Shown: positions 1-9,767 of the stretch, one piece after another
Layout: each line of letters begins with the position of its first letter
Position numbering within the stretch: the first letter of the stretch is position 1
Origin: Sulfurimonas sp.
Lineage (GTDB): Bacteria > Campylobacterota > Campylobacteria > Campylobacterales > Sulfurimonadaceae
NCBI GenBank assembly: GCA_027448805.1
Contig: DAIDMU010000051.1
Location: 1-57,283 of the forward strand
DNA: 57,283 nt
Direction of reading: 5' to 3'
The notes under the pieces: model-generated
The model's input: only the letters and a program-made list of their open reading frames with translations
The model's database searches: none
Told to the model about the DNA's origin: nothing
Position numbers and translations under genes: made by a program

Positions 1-778
1 TCTCTGTTTGTTGATTTTAAAAATGGTATATCCATTAAAAAATATATCAAAAATTATTAGAAAGTTTGGAGACGGAGAGTACAACTTAAGAATCAAGACA
101 AGCAACAAAGATGAGATAGGCGATGTTGCAAAAACATTTAATTCTATGGCATCAAATATTGGGGATTTGATAATATCGAGGCAGAGACTGCTCCGTGATA
201 TCGGGCATGAGCTAAAAACTCCAATCTCCAAATCAAAAATAGCTCTAGAGATGATTGAGGATGGCAAATATAAAAAAATACTGAGTAAAGCGTTTTCTCA
301 AATCGATGAGATGGTTAATGAGCTCTTATACATAGAAAAATTGAGTTCAAATCAAAATAGATTAAATATCGAGACATTTAGTTCTGAAACACTTGTCGGA
401 GAGGCGCTCTCAAGACTTTTTATAGAGGATGAATCCCTTGTAAACATCTCTATAAACTCCAGTTTTGAAATCAAAGGAGATCTGAACTATCTCGCAATAG
501 CCCTAAAAAATTTAATAGACAATGGACTTAAATATGGAACTACAAAACCAGTTTATCTGCTTATTGATGATAGAAAGATATACATAAAAAGTACAGGAGA
601 GCCTCTTGATAAACCGCTTGAGTACTATTGTGAAGCTTTTACGCAGGGAGATAACTCCAGAAATCAGGCCGGATATGGTTTGGGACTTAGCTTGGTACAA
701 AGAGTGGCATATAAGCACAACTATATATTTTCATATTATCACGAGAGCGGTTTTAATATTTTTGTTTTAGAGATGTAA
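1..778 (+). CDS. Two-component sensor histidine kinase, C-terminal part (gene enters from left edge)
   Basis: The reading frame is open to base 2 with no obvious start, so the N-terminal sensor part lies outside the window. The visible part begins at the end of a membrane segment and continues into a HAMP-like region (about residues 5-55 counted from base 8). A HisKA domain follows with the H box RDIGHELKTP (phospho-accepting His at about residue 67), then a HATPase_c domain with an N box (NLIDNGLKYG, about 168-177) and a G box (GYGLGLSLV, about 225). The protein would autophosphorylate with ATP and pass the phosphate to a response regulator, probably encoded just upstream. The compact layout resembles the ArsS-type kinases of Helicobacter and relatives, but the signal cannot be read from this fragment. 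It converges on recO with only a few bases between them. Confidence 0.9.
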   Translation, partial: LCLLILKMVYPLKNISKIIRKFGDGEYNLRIKTSNKDEIGDVAKTFNSMASNIGDLIISRQRLLRDIGHELKTPISKSKIALEMIEDGKYKKILSKAFSQIDEMVNELLYIEKLSSNQNRLNIETFSSETLVGEALSRLFIEDESLVNISINSSFEIKGDLNYLAIALKNLIDNGLKYGTTKPVYLLIDDRKIYIKSTGEPLDKPLEYYCEAFTQGDNSRNQAGYGLGLSLVQRVAYKHNYIFSYYHESGFNIFVLEM

Positions 779-783
779 ATTTT

Positions 784-1404
784 TCAGAGTCCTTCAAGAA
801 GAAGATACCAGAGCCTATCTATCTCCTCATCATTTAGAAATAGTGTCGTTTTATTTTTATACAGCTCAGTAATGGCATCCTTTTTTATGCTAAAAGTGTG
901 CGTACACTCTTTGTGAGTGGGCAAAAAGGCGCGAAGAAGCGAAATGTCATCTTCCACGATAGAGCCAGAACAGATAAAACACTCAAATTCAGTGTGTAAT
1001 CTGCCCTCATGCTCGAGTAGTTTTATGTATGACTCTATGGCAACTCTTTTTGGGTTTTGCTTATCCCAGTTCTGTGAAGCACTCTCTAATAGCTCAAAAT
1101 AAAAATCATCTAACTCCTCGGCATCTTTTAGATGTTTATAAAAAAGTGCACTGAAATCCTGCCATAGCCTCAAGAGTTTATAATCATTTATCCACTTATA
1201 TCCAATATGGATTACATCTTTTAGTCTTAATATGTTTGATTTAGAGGAGCTCTCTTTTTCGTAGTCAACTTTAAAGCCAAGATTTATTACTCCATGCCTC
1301 GCGCCGTAGAACCTATAAAGAGTATCTAAGCTTTCTCTTGATAGTATGGTAACTATTAAATCTTCATCTTTAACTCTGTTATGATTTAGAATGAAACCCT
1401 GCAT
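784..1404 (-). CDS. recO: DNA repair protein RecO (epsilonproteobacterial type)
   Basis: A 206-residue protein starting MQGFILNHNRVKDED, the typical RecO opening in which an OB-fold domain carries the conserved glycine-containing first strand. The OB fold occupies roughly residues 1-80 and a helical domain follows. Three cysteines (CFIC at about 142-145 and one in THKEC at about 166) are what remains of the zinc-binding region seen in many RecO proteins. RecO binds single-stranded DNA and, with RecR, loads RecA at gaps. It is shorter than E. coli RecO (about 240 aa), as is usual in Campylobacterota. It is divergent from gltB, with about 176 bases between the two starts. Similarity is weak at the sequence level, so the call rests on the start motif, the domain layout and length. 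Confidence 0.75.
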   Translation of the reverse strand: MQGFILNHNRVKDEDLIVTILSRESLDTLYRFYGARHGVINLGFKVDYEKESSSKSNILRLKDVIHIGYKWINDYKLLRLWQDFSALFYKHLKDAEELDDFYFELLESASQNWDKQNPKRVAIESYIKLLEHEGRLHTEFECFICSGSIVEDDISLLRAFLPTHKECTHTFSIKKDAITELYKNKTTLFLNDEEIDRLWYLLLEGL

Positions 1405-1484
1405 CGACCGCTTCTTTTATACACATATTTTATTTTTAATAAGAAAATTATCTTGATATTATATTTTTTTAAACCTTTGAATTG

Positions 1485-1490
1485 TATAAT
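1485..1490 (+). promoter_or_regulatory. Candidate -10 box (TATAAT) for gltB
   Basis: A consensus TATAAT about 90 bases before the gltB start, in the divergent recO-gltB spacer. No convincing -35 at normal spacing is visible, which is common for housekeeping promoters in Campylobacterota. A second TATAAT-like string lies nearer the gene in the A/T-rich leader. Confidence 0.4.
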
Positions 1491-1580
1491 GCAACTCTTA
1501 TCTCTAAATAGACTAAGTTTGTTTAAAAAGAGATTAAATTTATAATAAATTTAGAAAAATTGCAAAGTTTAGGAGTTAGT

Positions 1581-4500
1581 ATGGTTGAATATCATGATTT
1601 GTTAAGGTCATTCAGAGATAATTGTGGTTTTGGGCTTGTAGCAAATATTAAAAATAGAGCATCACACAAAGTTCTTAACGACGCAATAACCGCATTAGAG
1701 AGAATGATGCACCGCGGTGCTGTAGCTGCTGATGGAAAAACGGGAGACGGAAGCGGTCTTCTTTTGTCTTTTCCTGAAGAGTTTCTTCGCAAAGAGGCTG
1801 CTAAAAACGGTATTGAACTGCCAAAACAGTTTGCTGTTGCATCGATTTTTACAAAAGATATCAATCACCTTGCTGTCGTAGAGGCAGTTTGTGCAAACAA
1901 TGATTTAAAAGTTGTCCTTCGCAGAGACGTTCCTGTCGATACGAATGCGCTTGGAGAGCAGGCTCTTGCATCACTGCCGCATATCGTTCAGCTATTCATA
2001 ACTCCTAATTCAATAATGGCTACAAATAGATTTGATGCGCTTTTATATCTGTCTCGCAAAGAGAGCGAGCATAAATTGGTAGATGATAGAAACTTTTACA
2101 TAGCTTCAATGAGCTCAAAAGTTCTCTCATATAAAGGGCTAATCATGCCTACTCATATAAAAGAGTTTTACAAAGACCTAAATGATGAAGATTTTAAAAT
2201 ATCATTTTCACTGTTTCATCAAAGATTTTCAACAAATACGCTTCCTGAGTGGAAGTTGGCTCAACCGTTTCGTGCAGTTGCGCACAACGGCGAGATTAAC
2301 TCTGTTGAGGGGAATCGTTTTAATGTTGAGATAAAATCCGAATCAATCAAGAGTGATGTTTTCACAGATGAAGAGATACAGAGGATATTGCCGATTTTAC
2401 AGCCAAGATCATCAGACAGTGCTTCGGCCGACAACTTTTTCGAATTTCTTTTAGTAAACGGTATGGATTTCTTTAAAGCTGTTCGCGCTGTAATTCCGGC
2501 TGCCTGGCAAAACGCTCCGCATATGGACCCGGAACTACGCGCATTTTATGAGTTTCAATCAACTGTTTTTGAAGCTTGGGACGGACCTGCCGCATTTTCA
2601 GTGACTGATGGCCGTTATATCGGCTGTGTACTGGATAGAAACGGTCTTCGTCCATCAAAATATATAATAACAAAAGATGACAACCTATTAATCGCCAGCG
2701 AATATGGCGTTGTAGATATAGCAGAAGAGGATATCAAAGAGAGAGGCCGTCTGCAGTCGGGTGAGATGCTAGGACTGGATCTTAAATATGGAAAAATATT
2801 AAAAAACAGCGAAATAAATGATTATTTGAAGAGTTCAAACCCATATATGGAGTGGTTAAACGAGCATATGATATATCTTCAGGAGCATGTTGCAGAACAG
2901 TACATGTCAGCTTCTGAATATGATAAAGATGAGCTTATTGCAAGACAAAGATATTTTAACGTTACTCATGAGGTTATAGAGCAGGTTATTGAGCCTATGA
3001 TTATTGAGGGAAAAGAGGCTGTCGGATCAATGGGTGACGATACTCCGCTGGCTGCATTTTCAAACAAGCAGAGAGCATTTTCAGATTTCTTCAAACAAAA
3101 ATTTGCACAGGTTACAAACCCTCCTATCGACCCGATAAGAGAAAAAGTTGTAATGAGTCTAAATACTGGTTTTGGAGAGGTTCATAATATACTGGATGAA
3201 GTCCCGTTTCATGCTCATCGCCTAAAATCAAATTCGCCGATAATTACGAGTGAAAAGCTAAAAGTATTAAAATCATTCGGAGACAGAAAATCACCAAGTT
3301 ATCAATCTTTTTATTGCAATAAAACTTTCTCAACCGCATATGAAGCAGATTTAAAAAAATCATTGGACTCTTTAGTAGAGACGGTGATAGATTCCGTAAA
3401 AAATGACGGTACAAGAATCGTAATCTTGGATGATTATGAGTTTAGTAAAAAAAATAAGATAATTCCTATGGCTATGGCTGTTGGCCGCTTAAACATAGCG
3501 CTATCAAAAGCCAATATCCGACACCTTGTGTCTATGGTTGCAGTTACGGGAGAGGTTATGGACCCTCACAGTGCCGCAGTGCTTATAGGTTACGGTGCAA
3601 ATGCGATACATCCTAAGCTTTTGGCAGAGACGGTAATTGAGCATACAAAGAGATCACATGCGGTTACGATAAACTGCAATGAAGCTTTAAAATATGTTCA
3701 CGGTGCCCTAAATGCAGGAATTTTAAAAATAATGTCAAAAATGGGAATTTCTACCATTGCATCATATAGAAATGCAGGTCTGTTTGATATCATTGGATTA
3801 AATCGTGAAATAGTTAAAGAGTGTTTTGCCACTTCAAACTCTGCACTGAGCGGTCTTAATTATGAAGATATTGACAAAAAGCTTACAAAATATCATAAAG
3901 AAGCGTTTGATAATAATGGGTTTAACAAAATTTTTCCTCTTAACATCGGCGGATACTATAAGTTTTATACGGGACAGGAGCACCATGATTTCGGTCCGGA
4001 AGTAATCCATGCAATTCACGCAACGGCAGAGAGCGGAAGTAAAAAAGATTATGATAAATTAAAAGATTTGGTAAACAAAAGAGGTCTTAAATTTATTCGT
4101 GATTTCTTTGAGATAAAATCTGACAGAAAACCTATCAACATATCTGAGGTTGAACCAAAAGAGGCTATCTTTAAAAGATTTGCATCAGCGGCTATGAGTC
4201 TTGGTTCAATCAGCCCAGAAGCGCATGAGACTATAGCTATGGCTATGAACAGAATCGGGGCTCAATCAAACTCAGGAGAGGGCGGAGAGGATAGTGAGCG
4301 TTTTGGGACTGACAGAAACTCTAAAATTAAACAGGTCGCAAGTGGTCGTTTTGGCGTAACACCTGCATATCTTCGCTCTGCGGAGGAGATTCAGATTAAA
4401 GTTGCTCAGGGTGCAAAACCGGGAGAGGGCGGACAGCTTCCGGGGCATAAAGTTTCGCCGCTTATCGGCAAACTGCGCCATACGATACCGGGTGTAACTC

Positions 4501-6020
4501 TTATTTCACCGCCGCCGCACCATGATATCTACTCAATTGAGGATTTGGCGCAGCTTATTTTTGATGTTAAGCAGGTAAACCCAAAAGCCAAAGTTGCGGT
4601 TAAACTTGTATCAACAATCGGAGTCGGAACGATTGCAGCCGGTGTTGCAAAAGCGTATGCCGATAAGATTATTATCTCAGGCGGCGACGGCGGAACCGGT
4701 GCAGCGCCTCTGACATCGATAAAATTTGCAGGAAATCCTTGGGAACTGGGGCTTAGCGAAGCGCATAACGCTTTAAAAGCCAACAACCTAAGAGGACTTG
4801 TAGAGGTTCAAGCAGACGGCGGTCTAAAATCTGGACTTGATGTTGTAAAAGCTGCACTCTTAGGTGCTGAAAGCTACGCATTTGGTACCGGAGTTCTGAC
4901 AATCGTAGGCTGTAAAATGCTTCGTATCTGCCATGTAAATAAATGTACCGTTGGTATTGCTACTCAAAACGAGATGCTTCGCCAAGAGTTCTTTAAAGGG
5001 CATGTTGACCAGCTTATAAACTATTTTACTCTTATGGCAGAAGATGTTCGCTCAATTATGGCTGAGCTTGGTTTTAAGACAATGGAAGAGATGATAGGAA
5101 GAAGCGATATCTTAAAGGTTGTGGATGACAAGTTTGCTCAAAAATTTGATTTTAGCTCAGTTCTTCATCAAGAAAAAGGCGTAAATACATGTCAACAAAA
5201 ATCAAACCACCCTTTTGATGACAATGCTTTTGAAAAAGATATTCTGCAAGAGGCTATGAGCACGATTAAACATCCTGAACATCCTGTAAGAATCAGCAGA
5301 AAAATAACCAATATTAATAGAAGTTTTGGAGCGCTAATAAGCGGAGAAATAGCTGAATATTACGGCGATAAAGGGTTGCATGCAGATACCATAAGAATAA
5401 ATTTAACAGGTATTTCAGGTCAAGCACTCGGCGCGTTTTTAATCCCAGGTGTATCTATTTACCTGAGCGGCGTTGCAAATGACTACATCGGTAAAGGTAT
5501 GCATGGAGGCAAAATTATTGTTACTTCTGAAAATGAAGGCGAAAAGTTCGCTGCAGGAGGAAATACATGTCTTTACGGAGCTACCGGCGGAAAGCTTTAT
5601 ATATCAGGAAGCGTAGGCGAGAGATTTGCCGTGCGTAACTCGGGAGCACTCGCAATAGTTGAAGGAACGGGCGATAATGCCTGCGAATATATGACCGGAG
5701 GTGTTGTAGTTATTCTTGGTCGTACAGGAATCAACTTTGGCGCAGGAATGACGGGCGGAATCAGTTTTGTATATGACAAAGAGCACAGTTTTATTGAAAA
5801 TGTAAATCGTGAACTGGTTGAGTCTATCCGTATAGACACGGATGATGGGGATGAGGCTAGACACTATCTAAAAAAACTTTTAAAAGATTATTTGGTGGAA
5901 ACAGGAAGCAAAAAAGCAAAAGCGCTGCTTGACAATTTTAGAGTAGAGGTTAGAAACTTCTGGCTTGTAAAACCTAAAAACTTAACTAAATTACCTATGA
6001 ATTTAGAGATCGGAGATTAA
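1581..6020 (+). CDS. gltB: Glutamate synthase, large (alpha) subunit
   Basis: A 1479-residue protein that transfers the glutamine amide to 2-oxoglutarate to give two glutamates. The ATG at 1581 is chosen over a TTG at 1560 because AGGAG sits at 1571-1575. The start leaves a 14-residue propeptide before Cys15 (NCGFGL), which becomes the N-terminal nucleophile of the class II amidotransferase domain (about 15-420). A central domain follows, then the FMN-binding synthase barrel (about 870-1230, with GGDGGTGA). Three cysteines at 1111, 1117 and 1122 (C-x5-C-x4-C) are in place for the 3Fe-4S cluster. The C-terminal glycine-rich GXGXG helix domain covers the last 250 residues or so. Length and all key residues match functional GltB. 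gltD follows after two bases, so the two are co-transcribed. Confidence 0.97.
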   Translation: MVEYHDLLRSFRDNCGFGLVANIKNRASHKVLNDAITALERMMHRGAVAADGKTGDGSGLLLSFPEEFLRKEAAKNGIELPKQFAVASIFTKDINHLAVVEAVCANNDLKVVLRRDVPVDTNALGEQALASLPHIVQLFITPNSIMATNRFDALLYLSRKESEHKLVDDRNFYIASMSSKVLSYKGLIMPTHIKEFYKDLNDEDFKISFSLFHQRFSTNTLPEWKLAQPFRAVAHNGEINSVEGNRFNVEIKSESIKSDVFTDEEIQRILPILQPRSSDSASADNFFEFLLVNGMDFFKAVRAVIPAAWQNAPHMDPELRAFYEFQSTVFEAWDGPAAFSVTDGRYIGCVLDRNGLRPSKYIITKDDNLLIASEYGVVDIAEEDIKERGRLQSGEMLGLDLKYGKILKNSEINDYLKSSNPYMEWLNEHMIYLQEHVAEQYMSASEYDKDELIARQRYFNVTHEVIEQVIEPMIIEGKEAVGSMGDDTPLAAFSNKQRAFSDFFKQKFAQVTNPPIDPIREKVVMSLNTGFGEVHNILDEVPFHAHRLKSNSPIITSEKLKVLKSFGDRKSPSYQSFYCNKTFSTAYEADLKKSLDSLVETVIDSVKNDGTRIVILDDYEFSKKNKIIPMAMAVGRLNIALSKANIRHLVSMVAVTGEVMDPHSAAVLIGYGANAIHPKLLAETVIEHTKRSHAVTINCNEALKYVHGALNAGILKIMSKMGISTIASYRNAGLFDIIGLNREIVKECFATSNSALSGLNYEDIDKKLTKYHKEAFDNNGFNKIFPLNIGGYYKFYTGQEHHDFGPEVIHAIHATAESGSKKDYDKLKDLVNKRGLKFIRDFFEIKSDRKPINISEVEPKEAIFKRFASAAMSLGSISPEAHETIAMAMNRIGAQSNSGEGGEDSERFGTDRNSKIKQVASGRFGVTPAYLRSAEEIQIKVAQGAKPGEGGQLPGHKVSPLIGKLRHTIPGVTLISPPPHHDIYSIEDLAQLIFDVKQVNPKAKVAVKLVSTIGVGTIAAGVAKAYADKIIISGGDGGTGAAPLTSIKFAGNPWELGLSEAHNALKANNLRGLVEVQADGGLKSGLDVVKAALLGAESYAFGTGVLTIVGCKMLRICHVNKCTVGIATQNEMLRQEFFKGHVDQLINYFTLMAEDVRSIMAELGFKTMEEMIGRSDILKVVDDKFAQKFDFSSVLHQEKGVNTCQQKSNHPFDDNAFEKDILQEAMSTIKHPEHPVRISRKITNINRSFGALISGEIAEYYGDKGLHADTIRINLTGISGQALGAFLIPGVSIYLSGVANDYIGKGMHGGKIIVTSENEGEKFAAGGNTCLYGATGGKLYISGSVGERFAVRNSGALAIVEGTGDNACEYMTGGVVVILGRTGINFGAGMTGGISFVYDKEHSFIENVNRELVESIRIDTDDGDEARHYLKKLLKDYLVETGSKKAKALLDNFRVEVRNFWLVKPKNLTKLPMNLEIGD

Positions 6021-6022
6021 TC

Positions 6023-7408
6023 ATGAGAGAATATTTAACAATTGACAGAATAGAAGCAAGAAAAAGATTAGTCGTTGAGAGAACAAAAGATTTTGGGGAA
6101 ATTTACGAAGTTTTTGATAAGAGTGAAGCAGCAACTCAAAGTGAGAGATGTATTCAGTGCGGAGACCCCTTTTGTCTAAATAAGTGCCCGCTTCACAACT
6201 ATGTTCCGCAGTGGCTAAAAGCTGTGAGCGAAAAGGATTTGGAGTTTGCGTTTAAGTTATCAAATGAGCCTTCCCCGTTTCCTGAAGTTATGGGTAGAGT
6301 TTGCCCTCATGAGAAGTTATGTGAGGGAGATTGTACGCTAAATGACGGTCACGGAGCTATAACAATAGGTTCCGTAGAGACATATATTACGGAAGAGGGA
6401 TTTAAGGCAGGTTTTAAACCTGATTTTCCTGGAATAACAACAGATAAAAAAGTAGCAGTTATAGGAAGCGGACCGGCAGGACTATCTGCCGCAACCTACC
6501 TTCTACGCTCAGGAATTGCTGTTACAATGTATGAGAGAAGTGACAGAGCAGGCGGACTTTTAACCTATGGAATACCTAACTTTAAGTTAGACAAAAAAAT
6601 AGTTGAGCGCCGTATAAAGTTTCTTCTAGAGGCTGGAATGGAGCTAGTTCTTAACTGCGAAGTGGGCAAGGATATAACTTTTGAAGAGATTGCTGACAAA
6701 CATGACGCTATGTTTATCGGTGTTGGTGCAACAAAAGCTAAAAATGCCTCTATTAACGGCGAAAAAGCAAGCAATGTTTATAAGGCAATGGACTATTTAA
6801 CGGCAATACAGAGAAAGAATTTTAAAACTACCTATGATAAAAAGTTTGATTTTAAAGATAAAAATGTAGTTGTCATCGGCGGTGGAGATACCGCTATGGA
6901 CTGCCTAAGAACCGCAAAAAGAGATGGAGCAAAATCTGTAACATGTCTTTACCGTCGTGATGCACACAATATGCCTGGAAGTCAAAAAGAGTATAAAAAT
7001 GCTATGGAAGAGGGTGTTGATTTTACATTTTTTGTCTCTCCTAAGCAGATTATTTTAAACGACAAGGGCGATGCAATTGCCGTTGAAGTTGTCAAAACAA
7101 TTCTTGGCGTAAAAGATGAGAGCGGGCGTCAAAAAATGGAAGAGATAAAAGGGAGTGAGTTTAGAGTAAATGCCGATGCTATTATTTTGTCTCTGGGTTT
7201 TGATCCTGAAGTTCCGTCATTTTTGGCTGAAAATGGCATTGAAACAAACAAATGGGGCGGAATTATCATCAACGAAGAGACTCATGAGACGACAACATCC
7301 GGAATTTACGCCGGCGGAGATTGTTACAGAGGCGCGGACCTAGTTGTAACGGCGGCATATGACGGCCGTGAAGCAGCAAGAAGCATAGTGAAATCTCTTC
7401 TAAAATAA
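6023..7408 (+). CDS. gltD: Glutamate synthase, small (beta) subunit
   Basis: A 461-residue flavoprotein that takes electrons from NADPH and passes them to GltB. The N-terminal region has two cysteine groups for 4Fe-4S clusters (C43, C46, C51, C55 and C94, C100, C104). The FAD-binding GSGPAG motif is at 147-152 and a second dinucleotide motif (GGGDTAMD) lies near 290-297. The closing GIYAGGD segment contacts FAD in this family. Length is close to E. coli GltD (472). It starts two bases after gltB, so both subunits are made from one message. NADPH specificity is inferred from the family. Confidence 0.96.
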   Translation: MREYLTIDRIEARKRLVVERTKDFGEIYEVFDKSEAATQSERCIQCGDPFCLNKCPLHNYVPQWLKAVSEKDLEFAFKLSNEPSPFPEVMGRVCPHEKLCEGDCTLNDGHGAITIGSVETYITEEGFKAGFKPDFPGITTDKKVAVIGSGPAGLSAATYLLRSGIAVTMYERSDRAGGLLTYGIPNFKLDKKIVERRIKFLLEAGMELVLNCEVGKDITFEEIADKHDAMFIGVGATKAKNASINGEKASNVYKAMDYLTAIQRKNFKTTYDKKFDFKDKNVVVIGGGDTAMDCLRTAKRDGAKSVTCLYRRDAHNMPGSQKEYKNAMEEGVDFTFFVSPKQIILNDKGDAIAVEVVKTILGVKDESGRQKMEEIKGSEFRVNADAIILSLGFDPEVPSFLAENGIETNKWGGIIINEETHETTTSGIYAGGDCYRGADLVVTAAYDGREAARSIVKSLLK

Positions 7409-7420
7409 GAATAATATATT

Positions 7421-7449
7421 TTCTACATGTAGATTATCTGCGTGTAGAA
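7421..7449. promoter_or_regulatory. Near-perfect hairpin between gltD and accD
   Basis: TTCTACATGTAGA (7421-7433) and TCTGCGTGTAGAA (7437-7449) pair over 13 bases with two G:U wobbles and a three-base loop. No T run follows on the + strand, so it is not a classical intrinsic terminator for gltD. It could end transcription weakly, protect the gltBD 3' end, or act as a DNA operator, since its left arm contains the palindrome TACATGTA also found near other promoters here. Confidence 0.45.
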
Positions 7450-7493
7450 AAGCCTACCTCAACTAATAATTAAAAAATAAAGTATAAATTTGA

Positions 7494-7499
7494 TATAAT
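7494..7499 (+). promoter_or_regulatory. Candidate -10 box for the accD-thiE-rlmH run
   Basis: TGATATAAT, an extended -10, about 30 bases before the accD start codon. No clear -35 is present. An AAAAGG ribosome binding site lies at 7516-7521, between this box and the TTG start. Confidence 0.45.
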
Positions 7500-7528
7500 T
7501 CGCCTCATTATATATAAAAGGATAATTT

Positions 7529-8380
7529 TTGAACCTATTAAGCATTTTTTCCAGAAATACAGCTACAGATAAAAATCAACCGGTTAAAAGCGAGGCTCCT
7601 GCCCACTGGGTGAAGTGCAAATCTTGCCAATCTCTTATGTACTACAAAGAGGTTGAAAATCAAAAGCATGTCTGTCCCAAGTGTGGCTACCATATTAGAA
7701 TAGGCGTAAAAGAGAGAATTGAACTTTTGGCTGATGAGGGTACTTTTGTAGAGTATGACAGCAATTTAAAACCGGTAGATCCTTTGAAATTTGTAGATAA
7801 AATTTCATATAAGCAGAGACTTGAAGAGGCGCATGCAAAAACAGGCAAGACTTCATCAGTTGTAAGCGGTGAGTGCAAAATGAACGGTGTCAGCGCTCAG
7901 ATTGTTATATTTGACTTCGCGTTTATGGGTGGCTCTTTAGGTTCCGTAGAGGGTGAAAAAATTGTTCGTGCAGTAAATCGTGCAATAGAGAAAAAGCAGG
8001 GCCTAATCATACTAAGTGCGAGCGGCGGCGCAAGAATGCAGGAGAGTACTTTCTCGCTTCTTCAGATGAGCAAAACCTCTGCAGCCTTGGCAAAACTCTC
8101 AAAGCACAATCTTTTATATATTTCAGTTCTTACCGATCCTACAATGGGCGGGGTAAGTGCCTCATTTGCAACTCTAGGCGACATAATCATAGCTGAACCA
8201 GGCGCTCTGGTAGGCTTTGCAGGTCAGAGGGTTATAGAGCAGACAATAGGCTCTGCTCTTCCGGATGGCTTTCAGCGAGCCGAATTTTTGCTTGAAAAAG
8301 GTTCTATTGATATGATTGTAAATAGAAATGACCTTAAAAAAACACTCTCAGACCTGCTAACGCTTCTTAAAGTTGCATAA
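7529..8380 (+). CDS. accD: Acetyl-CoA carboxylase carboxyltransferase subunit beta
   Basis: A 283-residue protein that, with AccA, moves the carboxyl group from biotin on AccB to acetyl-CoA, the first step of fatty acid synthesis. The N-terminal zinc ribbon is complete (C30, C33, C49, C52). The crotonase-fold carboxyltransferase domain follows (about 60-280) with the oxyanion-forming glycine pairs in [10 protein letters not shown] and TMGGVSAS. The start is TTG at 7529, supported by AAAAGG eight bases upstream; no ATG is better placed. The thiE ATG overlaps its final base, so translation is coupled. Confidence 0.97.
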   Translation: MNLLSIFSRNTATDKNQPVKSEAPAHWVKCKSCQSLMYYKEVENQKHVCPKCGYHIRIGVKERIELLADEGTFVEYDSNLKPVDPLKFVDKISYKQRLEEAHAKTGKTSSVVSGECKMNGVSAQIVIFDFAFMGGSLGSVEGEKIVRAVNRAIEKKQGLIILSASGGARMQESTFSLLQMSKTSAALAKLSKHNLLYISVLTDPTMGGVSASFATLGDIIIAEPGALVGFAGQRVIEQTIGSALPDGFQRAEFLLEKGSIDMIVNRNDLKKTLSDLLTLLKVA

Positions 8381-8943
8381 TGCGGCTTTACGCGCTTTGT
8401 GATCAAGACCTTTTGGATAAAAAAGGTCTCTCCATTGAAGACTTTATCGAAATAGCCAAGCAAAAAAATGCGGAGATTATTCAGTACCGAAACAAAAATG
8501 CGGATGTCGCATTTATAAAACAGCAGCTTATAAAAATCAGAAGGCTGTATGACGGTTTTTTAGTTGTAAACGATGCTTATGAGCTTGTAGAGTTTTGTGA
8601 CGGTGTCCATGTCGGACAGGATGATTTAAGAGCCATAGATAAAGATATATTTAAAGCTGTAAAAATTCTTAGAGAAGTTATAAAAAAAGAGAAACTCCTT
8701 GGCATCTCTACGCACAATAAAGAGGAAGTTTTGCAGGCAAACTTGATGGATATAAACTATATAGGTTTAGGAGCATATAGAGATACAAATACGAAGGGTG
8801 ATATATCAACGATTATCGGTGAAAAACTAGATGATATCGCCTCTCTCTCTAAACATTTTGTTGCTGCAATCGGCGGAGTAAAAGAGAGTGACAAATTTGT
8901 ACATGTAACTTATCATGCAATCGGAAGTGGACTTCTTAAGTGA
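8380..8943 (+). CDS. thiE: Thiamine-phosphate synthase family protein
   Basis: A 187-residue TIM-barrel protein of the ThiE/TenI family. ThiE joins the thiazole phosphate and the pyrimidine pyrophosphate to make thiamine monophosphate. Family motifs are present in order: QYRNK (phosphate-binding Arg and Lys), [20 protein letters not shown] after YIGLGAYRD, and AIGG near the end. The protein is a little shorter than typical ThiE (about 210 aa), mainly at the C-terminus, where the usual VSAI-like stretch is replaced by GSGLL. The active-site set is good enough to favour a real ThiE over a TenI-like regulator. It lies between accD and rlmH with overlapping ends, away from other thiamine genes. 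Confidence 0.8.
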   Translation: MRLYALCDQDLLDKKGLSIEDFIEIAKQKNAEIIQYRNKNADVAFIKQQLIKIRRLYDGFLVVNDAYELVEFCDGVHVGQDDLRAIDKDIFKAVKILREVIKKEKLLGISTHNKEEVLQANLMDINYIGLGAYRDTNTKGDISTIIGEKLDDIASLSKHFVAAIGGVKESDKFVHVTYHAIGSGLLK

Positions 8944-9398
8944 ATATAGAAATTATCTCAATAGCAAAAAAAGAGCGTTCAATTTATGACCCTCTCTATA
9001 AAGAGCTGCAAATGATGATTTCTCGCTTTGCAAAAGTTGAAGATATAGAACTTTTTAACAAAGATGTAACAAAAGCACACACTATCTCACCGGAAGCCTC
9101 TCAAGCGGCTTATACAAAACTTTTTGAGCCGCATATATCTAAAGGTTTTAACGTTATATTGCATCCAGATGGAAAAATAGTTGACAGTTATGAATTTAGT
9201 AAGCTATTAGATGGTAAAATTGCGATTAAATTTTTCATAGGCGGAGCTTACGGCTTTGAAGAAAGCTTTTTAAAAAGAGGCGATTCTGTTATAAGTTTAG
9301 GAAATATTACTATGAGTCATAAGATTGCAAAAGCTGTATTGCTAGAGCAGATTTATAGAGGTTTTTCAATTTTAAGCAACCACCCATATCATAAATAA
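8940..9398 (+). CDS. rlmH: 23S rRNA pseudouridine-1915 N3-methyltransferase RlmH
   Basis: A 152-residue SPOUT-class methyltransferase that modifies the pseudouridine at position 1915 in helix 69 of 23S rRNA, using S-adenosylmethionine. The trefoil-knot motifs are clear: [11 protein letters not shown] (about 98-108) and the C-terminal block with [17 protein letters not shown] ending in HPYHK, which matches the conserved RlmH tail. Length matches the family (about 155). The GTG start at 8940 overlaps the thiE stop by four bases, a classic coupled arrangement. Confidence 0.96.
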   Translation: MNIEIISIAKKERSIYDPLYKELQMMISRFAKVEDIELFNKDVTKAHTISPEASQAAYTKLFEPHISKGFNVILHPDGKIVDSYEFSKLLDGKIAIKFFIGGAYGFEESFLKRGDSVISLGNITMSHKIAKAVLLEQIYRGFSILSNHPYHK

Positions 9399-9407
9399 GG
9401 AAAGTAA

Positions 9408-9758
9408 GTGCAAGATAGCGAGTTAAAATACTTTAAAGAGATACTTGAGAGTAGAAAAGAACAAATTATTAAAAATATCAAAGGTGTGAATGAGGAGCTA
9501 AATCAGTTGAGTTCAATGGAACTAAACGATGAAGGTGACCACGCATCTGTTGATAACAGCTCAATGGTAGAGAGTGCTATTGTGCAGCAGCAAGAGCAAG
9601 AACTAAGAGAAATTAATGTGACATTGGGAAAAATAGTAACGGGTGATTATGGGATATGTGAAATGTGTGAAGACCCGATAGGTTTTCAAAGACTAAAAGT
9701 TAAGCCACACGCGATATACTGCATTGATTGTAGAGAAATTGTAGAAAAGTCTAGATAA
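9408..9758 (+). CDS. dksA: DksA/TraR-family zinc finger protein
   Basis: A 116-residue DksA-like protein with an N-terminal helical hairpin and a C-terminal four-cysteine zinc finger (C84, C87, C105, C108; C-x2-C-x17-C-x2-C). DksA binds the secondary channel of RNA polymerase and modulates rRNA and stress promoters with ppGpp. An acidic pair near the coiled-coil tip (DEGDHAS, about 41-47) fits the active loop. It is shorter than E. coli DksA (151), as is usual in Campylobacterota. The GTG start is supported by AAGGAAA at 9397-9403. It follows rlmH after nine bases and is probably co-transcribed with it. Confidence 0.88.
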   Translation: MQDSELKYFKEILESRKEQIIKNIKGVNEELNQLSSMELNDEGDHASVDNSSMVESAIVQQQEQELREINVTLGKIVTGDYGICEMCEDPIGFQRLKVKPHAIYCIDCREIVEKSR

Positions 9759-9767
9759 GGAGCGGTT

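Noticed and set aside
4272-4786. Antisense open frames inside gltB
   Set aside because: They are shadows of the coding bias of a long, strongly conserved gene and have no ribosome binding sites or recognisable products.
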